A DNA stretch of 29,254 nucleotides from positions 1 to 29,254 of the IMG/VR virus record IMGVR_UViG_3300048504_000240. The stretch is one strand, 5' to 3'. Both the position numbers and the translations under genes were made by a program. Shown piece by piece: positions 23,630 to 29,254 of the stretch. This DNA is from a virus. Every line of letters begins with the position of its first letter. Position 1 is the first letter of the stretch. Under the pieces are notes generated by a model, which was not told the DNA's origin, did not search any database, and was given only the letters and a program-made list of their open reading frames with translations.

Positions 23630-24858
23630 TGCCACTTAATACTGCACAAAAAACACTAGCAAGCTCAGATGCACGTTTTCGTGTATTCGTAGCAGGAAGA
23701 CGTTGTGGTAAAACGTTTTTTGCTATTAGAGAGTTAGCTAGATTTGCAAGACACCCAGATAAGAATATCTGGTATGTTGCACCAACGTATTCTATGGCAA
23801 AGAATATCGTATGGGATGATTTGTGTGGTAGAATGACAGAACTAGGATGGGCAGAAAAGATTAATCAAAATGAATTAAGTATTCGTTTAATCAATGGCTC
23901 AAAGATATCACTTAAAGGTGCAGATAGATTTGATACTCTACGTGGTTCAGGTGTAGACTTTCTAGTAATGGACGAATTTGCAGATATGAAACGTGAAGCA
24001 TGGGAAACAGTATTACGCCCAACACTATCAGCACAGAAGCCACCAGGTTCGGCACTATTCTGTGGAACTCCTAAAGGTTTTAACCACTTTAAGGACTTGT
24101 ATGATCGTGGTCAAAGCGAAGACAAGCAGTGGGAAAGTTTTCAGTTCACAACATTAGAAGGCGGTAATGTGCCAGAAGAAGAAATAGAACGTGCAAAAGC
24201 AGATATGGACAAACGACAATATGAACAAGAATATCTAGCCAGCTGGATAAATTTTACTGGACAAATCTATTTTGCGTTTGACCGTAAAAAGCACATAGAG
24301 AAAAAAGAGTTTGATCCTAATGCACCGATACACATTGGAGTGGATTTTAACATTGATCCAATGTCAGCATCAATCTGTCAAATAATTGACGGCAAGCTAC
24401 ATCAGTTCGATGAACTATCCATATATGGTAGTAACACAGAAGAACTATGCACAGAGATTATGAACCGTTATGATAGAAACAAAGTTACTTGCTACCCAGA
24501 TCCTGCAGGAAATCAAAGAAAAACATCAGCAAACGGCAAAACAGACATTACTATTCTACAACAGTATTTCAGAGTAGAAGCAAAGAGAAAACACGATCCA
24601 GTAAGAGACCGTATAAATGCAGTAAATACACTTATGGAAAGTGCAGACGGCACAGTTCGGTTCTCAATTGATCCGAAGTGTATGAATTCGATTAGATGCT
24701 TAGAGCGTCAAATCTATAAAACGGGAACTTCAATCCCAGATAAAGACGGTGGGTTCGACCATCAAAACGATTCACTTGGTTATCTAGTAGCACATCTTGC
24801 GCCAATTAAGAAACCAGTAAGAGCGACAGAGAAACCAAAACGATTTACACATATGTAA
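23629..24858 (+). CDS. Terminase large subunit (packaging ATPase and nuclease)
   Basis: Product 409 residues. ATPase motifs: Walker A AGRRCGKT (22-29), Walker B FLVMDE (111-116), and the coupling motif LFCGTPKG (143-150). Nuclease domain: GVDFNIDP with Asp239, then CYPDPAG (about 287-293), and the final acidic HQNDSLGY (about 380-387), which together form the RNase H-like metal site. The length is slightly short for the family but both domains are complete. The protein docks on the portal and cuts and pumps DNA into the head. It is directly followed by the portal gene (13 bases). Confidence 0.95.
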   Translation: MPLNTAQKTLASSDARFRVFVAGRRCGKTFFAIRELARFARHPDKNIWYVAPTYSMAKNIVWDDLCGRMTELGWAEKINQNELSIRLINGSKISLKGADRFDTLRGSGVDFLVMDEFADMKREAWETVLRPTLSAQKPPGSALFCGTPKGFNHFKDLYDRGQSEDKQWESFQFTTLEGGNVPEEEIERAKADMDKRQYEQEYLASWINFTGQIYFAFDRKKHIEKKEFDPNAPIHIGVDFNIDPMSASICQIIDGKLHQFDELSIYGSNTEELCTEIMNRYDRNKVTCYPDPAGNQRKTSANGKTDITILQQYFRVEAKRKHDPVRDRINAVNTLMESADGTVRFSIDPKCMNSIRCLERQIYKTGTSIPDKDGGFDHQNDSLGYLVAHLAPIKKPVRATEKPKRFTHM

Positions 24859-24871
24859 GGAAAACAGCACA

Positions 24872-26281
24872 ATGAATTATGATGATATTGTAAACAAACA
24901 CGAACAATACAAAAAGAATATCTACCGTTGGAAATATTATTACGATAGTTACTATGGTGGTCAAGACTACCAACAAGGTCAGTATTTAAGAAAATACTTA
25001 CAAGAAGAAGATGATGGCTACAATGAATATGGTAAGCGTATTATGAACACGCCACTCGACAACCATTGTCGTTCAGTAGTAGACACTTACACTAGTTTCA
25101 TCTGGCGTAATTCACCACAACGAGAGTTTGGTTCATTAGCAGACAATCCTGCACTAGAGTTATTTCTTAAAGATGCAGATTTAGAAGGTCGTTCTTTTGA
25201 CGCTGTTATGCGTGAAGCAACTACACTTGCAAATGTTTATGGTCACGTGCTGTTGATCTTAGACAAACCCGCAAGTGAAGCAAACACACTAGCAGAAGAA
25301 CTTGCAGAAGGTATTAGACCATATTTGGTAACTATCACACCAGATAACATTGTAGATTGGGAATGGGAACGTATGCGTAATGGACGTTATGCAGTTACTA
25401 TGTTGAAAATCAAAGAGTACGAAGATGAAGAAAAATGTATCTATCGTGTTTGGGAACGTGATCGTGTAACAGTGTATGAAGTAGATGAAGACAATTCAGA
25501 ACACACAGTTATCGAACAGTATGAAAATCAAATGGGTCACATACCAGCATCATTCTTGTATGGTCAAAGATCACATGAGCGTGGTATCGGTATTTCACAA
25601 ATCGCAGATATCGCAGATATGAACCGTGCCATATACAATGAACTTTCGGAACTAGAACAAGTTATTCGTATTTCAAACCATCCTACATTAGTAATGACAG
25701 AAGGTGTTGATGCAAGTGCAGGTGCAGGTTCTACTATTGTAATTGAAGACACAGACATTGATCCATCATTGAAACCATATTTGCTACAACCTAGTTCGCA
25801 GTCTATTGGTTCAATCATCGAGTCAGTTGGCACAAAGATTGACATGATTGATCGTATGGCTAACTTATCATCAATGCGTTCTACATCAAAAGCAACTGCA
25901 TCTGGTGTATCGCTAAAGATTGAGCGTGAACTACTAAACGTGAAACTTGCACAAATCGCAGACAACTTAGAAATCTGTGAAGAACATATCTTTAAACACT
26001 TTGGTCACTTCTACGATGTTGACTACGATGGCGTGATTGATTACCCAGATAATTTTGATATGACTGATACATATACAGAACTAGACTTCTTGTTAAAAGC
26101 ATCAGCCGCACCAGTAAGTTCAGCACAATACCAAACAGAGATTGCAAAACAGATTGCAAGAATTGTAGTAGAAGATGAAGAACAAATGGACGCAATCGTA
26201 AAAGAAATTGAAAACGGGTCACAAGCACCAGAATTTGGAACAAACTTAGATGTCGGAACAGATACACAAACAGATACTTGA
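24872..26281 (+). CDS. Portal protein
   Basis: Product 469 residues in the canonical place after the terminase. It has the opening aromatic region (NIYRWKYYYDSYYGG), then RIMNTPLDNHCRSVVDTYTSF (about 56-76), in which a positional NxxxxVVDTxxSF element is typical of portals, ANVYGHVLLILDKP (about 119-132), and a long acidic helical C-terminal part. The ATG is preceded by TAAGGAAAACAG, 13 bases after the terminase stop. The last 32 bases overlap the MuF-like gene. The protein should form the dodecameric ring at the head vertex through which DNA passes. Confidence 0.88.
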   Translation: MNYDDIVNKHEQYKKNIYRWKYYYDSYYGGQDYQQGQYLRKYLQEEDDGYNEYGKRIMNTPLDNHCRSVVDTYTSFIWRNSPQREFGSLADNPALELFLKDADLEGRSFDAVMREATTLANVYGHVLLILDKPASEANTLAEELAEGIRPYLVTITPDNIVDWEWERMRNGRYAVTMLKIKEYEDEEKCIYRVWERDRVTVYEVDEDNSEHTVIEQYENQMGHIPASFLYGQRSHERGIGISQIADIADMNRAIYNELSELEQVIRISNHPTLVMTEGVDASAGAGSTIVIEDTDIDPSLKPYLLQPSSQSIGSIIESVGTKIDMIDRMANLSSMRSTSKATASGVSLKIERELLNVKLAQIADNLEICEEHIFKHFGHFYDVDYDGVIDYPDNFDMTDTYTELDFLLKASAAPVSSAQYQTEIAKQIARIVVEDEEQMDAIVKEIENGSQAPEFGTNLDVGTDTQTDT

Positions 26282-27113
26282 TGATATTATGGATGACTTT
26301 GACGCTAAGTTAGAGTCATCTAGTAAGGTCTTAGAGAACACAATAACAAAGCGTATTCTAGCAACAACCACAGTTGACGAATTGTTAGAACTACGATTAG
26401 AAATCGATAGAGACTTTCAGTCAATAGTACTCGATTCTATCCGTGAGTTCATGCCAGAACTAGACACAATCGCACGTGACACGATAGCTAATACTCCCGG
26501 TGAAGTTACACCAACTGATAATCGTGTTGCTGGCGAACTTAAAGCACAAGCATATGAGCGCCTACAAGAGCAAGTAAATACTGCTAAGTCAAACGTTCAT
26601 ACAGAGATAGTAGTAGGTGCATTAGGTGGTTATGCTCTCACAGCAGTCGCACAGAACGCCTCACACGCTATCAACGGCTTCTTTATCACATCATCATCTG
26701 TGGAGACAACAAGATTACAAAACAAAATAAAACGATTGAGGGCAGCAGGAGAAAACAAAAGCGAAGAAATAAACAGCTTGATGCGTCAACTCCGAAAACA
26801 GTTTCAAAACGTATCGGTGGGCGGAGGTATGTATCAGAGCGTATCAGCGGAAGCACACGACATGGTGATGGACTTTGATGGTGTATTCACTATCCATCGT
26901 GCAAGACAAGCTGGTCTAAAACGCTTTAAGTATAGTGGAACCTTAATTGCTAATAGTAGAGATTTCTGTATTAGACATGTTGGTGAGACATACACAGAAG
27001 AAGAGATTAGAAGAATATGGTCAAGTGAATCTTGGTCAGGCAAACGAGCGGGTGATCCGTTCGTTGTTCGTGGTGGCGAAAGATGTCGTCACTTTTTCAT
27101 TCCAGTGGAGTAA
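26250..27113 (+). CDS. MuF-like minor head protein
   Basis: Product 287 residues. The C-terminal 75 residues fit the Mu gpF family: KRFKYSGTLIANSRDFCIRH, then GETYTEEEIRRIW, WSGKRAGDPFVVRGGERCRH and a final FFIPVE. The Cys and His residues (DFC, ERCRH) are the conserved ones. The N-terminal part is helical. The overlap with the portal gene (32 bases) is long; an in-frame ATG at 26289 would remove it but has no ribosome site, so 26250 is kept with some doubt. MuF proteins bind the portal and aid head assembly, some also carrying DNA-ejection or toxin functions; no extra toxin domain is seen. Confidence 0.85.
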   Translation: MSEQIHKQILDDIMDDFDAKLESSSKVLENTITKRILATTTVDELLELRLEIDRDFQSIVLDSIREFMPELDTIARDTIANTPGEVTPTDNRVAGELKAQAYERLQEQVNTAKSNVHTEIVVGALGGYALTAVAQNASHAINGFFITSSSVETTRLQNKIKRLRAAGENKSEEINSLMRQLRKQFQNVSVGGGMYQSVSAEAHDMVMDFDGVFTIHRARQAGLKRFKYSGTLIANSRDFCIRHVGETYTEEEIRRIWSSESWSGKRAGDPFVVRGGERCRHFFIPVE

Positions 27114-27117
27114 TACA

Positions 27118-27171
27118 ATGGCTTATTCAAAAAAGACTAAGAAGAAAAAAGGCAAAAAAAAGAGCTACTAG
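27118..27171 (+). CDS. Lys-rich mini-protein (17 aa)
   Basis: MAYSKKTKKKKGKKKSY, with 9 of 17 residues Lys, starts five bases after the MuF-like stop with GTGGAG as ribosome site. It is last in this late operon. A frame this short could be chance, but the exact spacing, good ribosome site and striking composition support translation. A DNA-condensing or capsid-lining role is only a guess. The stop lies in the left arm of the hairpin at 27166-27189. Confidence 0.45.
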   Translation: MAYSKKTKKKKGKKKSY

Positions 27172-27189
27172 AGAATCAGCACTCTAGTA
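27166..27189 (+). repeat. Hairpin after the late operon
   Basis: TACTAGAG / CTCTAGTA, an 8-bp perfect stem with an 8-base loop, extendable by GAG/CTC past one mismatch. No U-run follows, so it is at best a weak terminator or an RNA-processing/stability hairpin. Confidence 0.5.
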
Positions 27190-27207
27190 ACTCTTAAAAC
27201 ATCAGGC

Positions 27208-27238
27208 GCTAATTGAAACTATGACGAAAACAATTAGC
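27208..27238. repeat. Inverted repeat between converging transcripts
   Basis: GCTAATTG / CAATTAGC, 8 bp perfect with a 15-base loop, lies between the plus-strand late operon and the end of the minus-strand cluster (stop at 27256). A T-rich stretch (GATGTTTTAAG) follows about six bases past the stem on the minus strand. It may help to end minus-strand transcription. Confidence 0.4.
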
Positions 27239-27255
27239 AGGAGAAACTGATGTTG

Positions 27256-27420
27256 TTACGCTGTCTCCTCAACTTCATAGTTCATCATTTTGCCGTACTC
27301 AACCAAATACTTTGATAATTGGTCTGGTGCTAGATTAGGATAGGTCTTTACCAAATGTTGTATATAAGCAACCATATCTTGTTGTATTTCAGTGGTTATG
27401 TTTTTGATCATCAAGTCCAT
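27256..27420 (-). CDS. Small hypothetical early protein (54 aa)
   Basis: Not recognised. The start is ATG 27420, set by GGAGACAGCGTA directly before it; the longer in-frame start (27459) lies inside operator 2 of promoter C and is excluded. The product MDLMIKNITTEIQQDMVAYI onward, ending NYEVEETA, is helical and acidic. The last codons (GAGGAGACAGCGTAA) are the same sequence that serves as ribosome site elsewhere in the cluster, although no gene follows here. Confidence 0.6.
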   Translation of the reverse strand: MDLMIKNITTEIQQDMVAYIQHLVKTYPNLAPDQLSKYLVEYGKMMNYEVEETA

Positions 27421-27445
27421 TACGCTGTCTCCGTTTTTTTGATGT

Positions 27446-27505
27446 GATAAGCGAATCATTCGCTATCTACTCTATGACAGTAGCACGAGAACGCACTACT
27501 GTCAA
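27446..27505 (-). promoter_or_regulatory. Promoter/operator cassette C (minus strand)
   Basis: TTGACA (27505-27500), 17 bases, extended -10 TGC-TACTGT (27482-27477). Operator 2 (27446-27467, core GCGAATCATTCGC) is identical to that of cassette A, as is the T-run leader. Operator 1 is replaced by a different palindrome with arms GACAGTAG / CTACTGTC (27476-27503). It spans the -35 and -10 boxes and lacks GANTC. Confidence 0.72.
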
Positions 27506-27526
27506 GTGTTATTTTATGTGCGATAA

Positions 27527-27826
27527 TCACACTGTGCGATTGATTGTAAACTCTGCGTATTTTTTCACAATTTTCATAACTGCTGAACGCAAAGTGTTTT
27601 TGTTCGTAATATTTTTATTACGAAACTCTATTAGAGTCTCACGAATTTCATCTGAAAGACTTTCTACTGATGTGTTAAACACAATGTATTTTGTGTCAGC
27701 ATAATTTGTAAAATACAATGTCTGAGCAGGTGAAAGTTCTATTGAGCGAATAGCACAAAAAATTGTGGGAGTTTCAAATTCAAACGGAAGATCGATTTCT
27801 TGAGTTTTTAAGTTTTTCATTTTCAT
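27527..27826 (-). CDS. Hypothetical early protein (99 aa)
   Basis: Not recognised. A mixed alpha/beta product: a beta-rich first half (IDLPFEFETPTIFCAIRSIEL, TKYIVFNTSVESL) and a basic helical second half (LIEFRNKNITNKNTLRSAVM). There is no membrane segment. ATG 27826 follows AAAGATAAACAAA; a second ATG two codons later is equally possible. It is driven by cassette D, whose leader is nearly the same as that of the 59-residue gene at 18754-18933, although the proteins are unrelated by eye. Confidence 0.62.
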   Translation of the reverse strand: MKMKNLKTQEIDLPFEFETPTIFCAIRSIELSPAQTLYFTNYADTKYIVFNTSVESLSDEIRETLIEFRNKNITNKNTLRSAVMKIVKKYAEFTINRTV

Positions 27827-27849
27827 TTTGTTTATCTTTCGAAGTTATT

Positions 27850-27908
27850 GATAACGAATCATTCGCTATCTACTCTTATAATGTAGCAGATGATTCTGCT
27901 GTTGTCAA
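27850..27908 (-). promoter_or_regulatory. Promoter/operator cassette D (minus strand)
   Basis: TTGACA (27908-27903), 17 bases, extended -10 TGC-TACATT (27885-27880). Operator 1 AGCAGAATCATCTGCT at 27885-27900; operator 2 at 27850-27870. It is a near copy of cassette B, including the ribosome site region CTTCGAAAGA. Confidence 0.75.
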
Positions 27909-27916
27909 GTGTTATT

Positions 27917-28177
27917 TTACGCTATCTCCTCTGCAAAACGAACATTATAATAAAGGAACTCTTGATGTCCATTATCAAAAGGTTCATCATATGATGGGTC
28001 AGTGCCATCAAAATAATCTTCTACTATTAGTTTGAATACTTCAAAAGATTCACTACAAACCAAACCATCTGCCCAACCACCATTATTGAAAGCATATTTT
28101 CTTACACGCTCATACAATGCTGGATTATTAATAATAGTGTTGTAAAATGATTCTAATGTATGTCCATAATATTTCAT
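27917..28177 (-). CDS. Hypothetical early protein (86 aa)
   Basis: Not recognised. MKYYGHTLESFYNTIINNPA onward; rich in aromatic residues and Asp/Glu, with a helical N-terminal half and an acidic loop (DYFDGTDPSYDEPFDNG). It ends FAEEIA, one of four proteins in this cluster ending EE-x-A. The start overlaps the upstream stop (TAATG), with the upstream gene's last codons GAGGAG as its ribosome site, so it is translated with that gene from promoter E. Confidence 0.62.
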   Translation of the reverse strand: MKYYGHTLESFYNTIINNPALYERVRKYAFNNGGWADGLVCSESFEVFKLIVEDYFDGTDPSYDEPFDNGHQEFLYYNVRFAEEIA

Positions 28178-28404
28178 TACGCTGTCTCCTCTACAATAGC
28201 TTCTTCCAATTCATAACCTGCTTGATACAACCGTTCTTGGAAGCTCATAAAGTCATATTCATTGCCCATCTGTGATTGACAATAATCTGCAATAATCTCT
28301 GGGTCGGTAATAACAACATCATTTTCTTCTTGTGTTGTATAACAATTTAGAGATGTGACACGCATTGTTTTGTTTGCGTGGTAATTGTAAAAGGTGTTTG
28401 ACAT
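28177..28404 (-). CDS. Hypothetical early protein (75 aa)
   Basis: Not recognised. MSNTFYNYHANKTMRVTSLN onward, with an acidic helical C-terminal half (DFMSFQERLYQAGYELEEAIVEETA). It is first gene of a two-gene operon under promoter E. The ribosome site AAGAGAA lies about seven bases before the ATG. The final codons double as ribosome site for the next gene. Confidence 0.62.
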   Translation of the reverse strand: MSNTFYNYHANKTMRVTSLNCYTTQEENDVVITDPEIIADYCQSQMGNEYDFMSFQERLYQAGYELEEAIVEETA

Positions 28405-28437
28405 AGTGATTCTCTTTTCTGTTTAACTTATACATTC

Positions 28438-28466
28438 TTTATAAAGTGATTCGTTACATTTGTCAA
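28438..28466 (-). promoter_or_regulatory. Promoter E (minus strand), GANTC in the spacer
   Basis: TTGACA (28466-28461), 17 bases containing CGAATCAC, TATAAA (28443-28438). About 30 bases from within the spacer through the start region are identical to promoter F. No paired operators as in A-D. Confidence 0.78.
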
Positions 28467-28471
28467 GTCTT

Positions 28472-28999
28472 TTATGCGGCTTCTTCTTGCATTTCGTCTG
28501 CGAATTTGCTTAAAATTGCAAGACAAAGCATTTTGTGTTGATTTGATGTTGGTGTAATTGGTGCATATGATATTACATCAGCATCACTTTTGTTTAACGG
28601 TATAAGACCTGCATTTGGAATATAGTTGAATGCTTGATCTTTGAAGATACCTTTTTTCTTCTTGTGCTTCTTGTAGTGCATAATGTTTTCATACGTTAGA
28701 TCATCACTATTTTTCTTGTCTTCGATAAAACCTACAATTTTAGATTTTTTCTCAGGCATAGTAACATCTACTAAAAGCCCATTATGTTCAACAATACTGT
28801 GATGATTGTAAAGATACCCAAAATCACACTTGATGATTAGAAAACCTCGAATAACACGAGCATTGAATAGTTCCGCAAACACTGCACAGTTATCGTGACA
28901 CGCTTTATTTGGCAAGATATGTAGCGGTTCTGGCTTAACAACAACTGTGTTGTTAAACATTGCTTTGTGAAGTTCTTTTGAAGTGAATTTTGCAGACAT
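28472..28999 (-). CDS. Putative papain-like / transglutaminase-fold early protein
   Basis: The start is ATG 28999 (175 residues) with AAGGAGA upstream; the longer in-frame ATG at 29029 lies upstream of the expected transcription start of promoter F. Residues 31-41, NKACHDNCAVF, offer a nucleophile Cys (34 or 38) at the start of a helix. NHHSIVEHNG (65-74) offers the His, and LLVDVTMPEK (76-85) the Asp on the following strand. This Cys, H-S-[IV]-V-x(3)-G, [VI]-D-x-T order is that of papain-like and transglutaminase-like fold enzymes. A Lys-rich loop follows (YKKHKKKKGIFK, 109-120). It could be an amidase, protease or acyltransferase acting on a host target early in infection; catalysis is unproven. 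It ends EEAA. Confidence 0.5.
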   Translation of the reverse strand: MSAKFTSKELHKAMFNNTVVVKPEPLHILPNKACHDNCAVFAELFNARVIRGFLIIKCDFGYLYNHHSIVEHNGLLVDVTMPEKKSKIVGFIEDKKNSDDLTYENIMHYKKHKKKKGIFKDQAFNYIPNAGLIPLNKSDADVISYAPITPTSNQHKMLCLAILSKFADEMQEEAA

Positions 29000-29031
29000 T
29001 TGATTCTCCTTTGTCTCTAACTTATACATTC

Positions 29032-29060
29032 TTTATAAAGTGATTCGTACTGAATGTCAA
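29032..29060 (-). promoter_or_regulatory. Promoter F (minus strand), GANTC in the spacer
   Basis: TTGACA (29060-29055), 17 bases containing CGAATCAC, TATAAA (29037-29032). Transcription should start near 29025, between the two possible starts of the downstream gene, and so selects ATG 28999. Confidence 0.78.
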
Positions 29061-29095
29061 GCGTTATTTGATCGAATTTATCATTATTTTTAAAA

Positions 29096-29104
29096 GCATA
29101 AATA
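29096..29104 (+). promoter_or_regulatory. Late-type promoter motif GCATAAATA (copy 3)
   Basis: AGCATAAATAAGTATATAAC followed by AC matches copy 2 in all but a few bases over about 22 positions. It lies 60 bases before ATG 29156 and heads the head-gene operon that leaves the window. Confidence 0.5.
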
Positions 29105-29155
29105 AGTATATAACACTCGTATAAGACCGAGGCAACACTCTAATGGAGGCAACAA

Positions 29156-29254
29156 ATGACTGATGAAGATCAGGTAAATGATGTAACTGAGACATCTGAA
29201 AATAATTCTCTGGATAGCAATGAAAATCGTGGTTTCTCACAAGATGAAGTCAAT
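29156..29254 (+). CDS. Probable capsid scaffolding protein, N-terminal part (3' end outside window)
   Basis: Thirty-three codons are visible and the frame is open to the window end. The ATG has an excellent ribosome site (TGGAGG, seven bases upstream). The sequence is strongly acidic and disordered (MTDEDQVNDVTETSENN), then FSQDEVN, which fits the FTQEEVN element at the N-terminus of many phage scaffolding proteins. The position after terminase, portal and MuF-like genes also predicts scaffold, then capsid. A head protein of another kind cannot be excluded from 33 residues. Confidence 0.6.
   Translation, partial: MTDEDQVNDVTETSENNSLDSNENRGFSQDEVN

Noticed and set aside
22485-25965. Minus-strand frames inside the fibre and portal genes
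   Set aside because: Antisense shadows of genes with conserved motifs; no promoters or ribosome sites were seen for them.
26947-27171. 74-codon frame overlapping the end of the MuF-like gene
   Set aside because: The overlap part is out of frame with a conserved domain; only its last 18 codons from ATG 27118 have a ribosome site, and these are reported separately.
27444-28035. Plus-strand open frames across the right minus-strand cluster
   Set aside because: They run through promoter and operator repeats, lack ribosome sites and lie opposite genes with clear promoters and ribosome sites.
29000-29029. Longer N-terminus for the papain-like protein
   Set aside because: ATG 29029 is upstream of the transcription start expected from promoter F and has no ribosome site.

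Overview
This window is AT-rich DNA of a tailed double-stranded DNA phage with a lambda-like (siphovirus-type) tail. The organisation (tape measure, gpM, gpL, gpJ, very long fibres) and several fibre and small-protein motifs resemble marine phages of Gram-negative bacteria. The host cannot be read directly. However, nearly every sigma70-like promoter here carries a GAATC (GANTC) site inside or next to the -35/-10 spacer. That is the site of CcrM methylation and GcrA-sigma70 activation in Alphaproteobacteria, so an alphaproteobacterial host is my leading inference.

Layout. 1-13012 (+): end of the tail operon, with a tape measure C-terminal part, gpM-like and gpL-like proteins, a gpJ-like central tail protein with a huge insertion, an 1873-residue fibre with cadherin-like repeats, a small fibre and a small basic protein. 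13015-13560: two overlapping small genes behind an AT-rich late-type promoter motif. 13561-14577: mostly non-coding, with hairpins, a rho-independent terminator, two promoters, a 62-codon gene and about 420 bases of strongly self-pairing sequence that may be a structured RNA. 14578-18152 (+): an accessory island with a beta-class DNA methyltransferase, an unknown protein, an HNH endonuclease, a small membrane peptide and a GT-A glycosyltransferase, ended by a bidirectional terminator. 18253-19014 (-): three small genes behind two duplicated promoter/operator cassettes. 19039-27171 (+): second late operon, with a structural protein, a 1199-residue fibre, an XhlA-like membrane protein, small and large terminase, portal, MuF-like head protein and a Lys-rich mini-protein. 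27256-29060 (-): five more small genes with four more promoters, one gene probably encoding a papain-like-fold protein. 29096-end (+): a third copy of the late motif and the start of a probable scaffolding protein.

How it fits together. Two transcription programmes are visible. Accessory genes on both strands use TTGACA-type promoters carrying GANTC, four of them with paired inverted-repeat operators. Late structural operons start behind a shared GCATAAATA motif. The minus-strand islands sit just upstream of late operons, and one of them interrupts the head-gene order between the MuF-like gene and the scaffold. No integrase, tRNA, CRISPR array or insertion sequence was seen.
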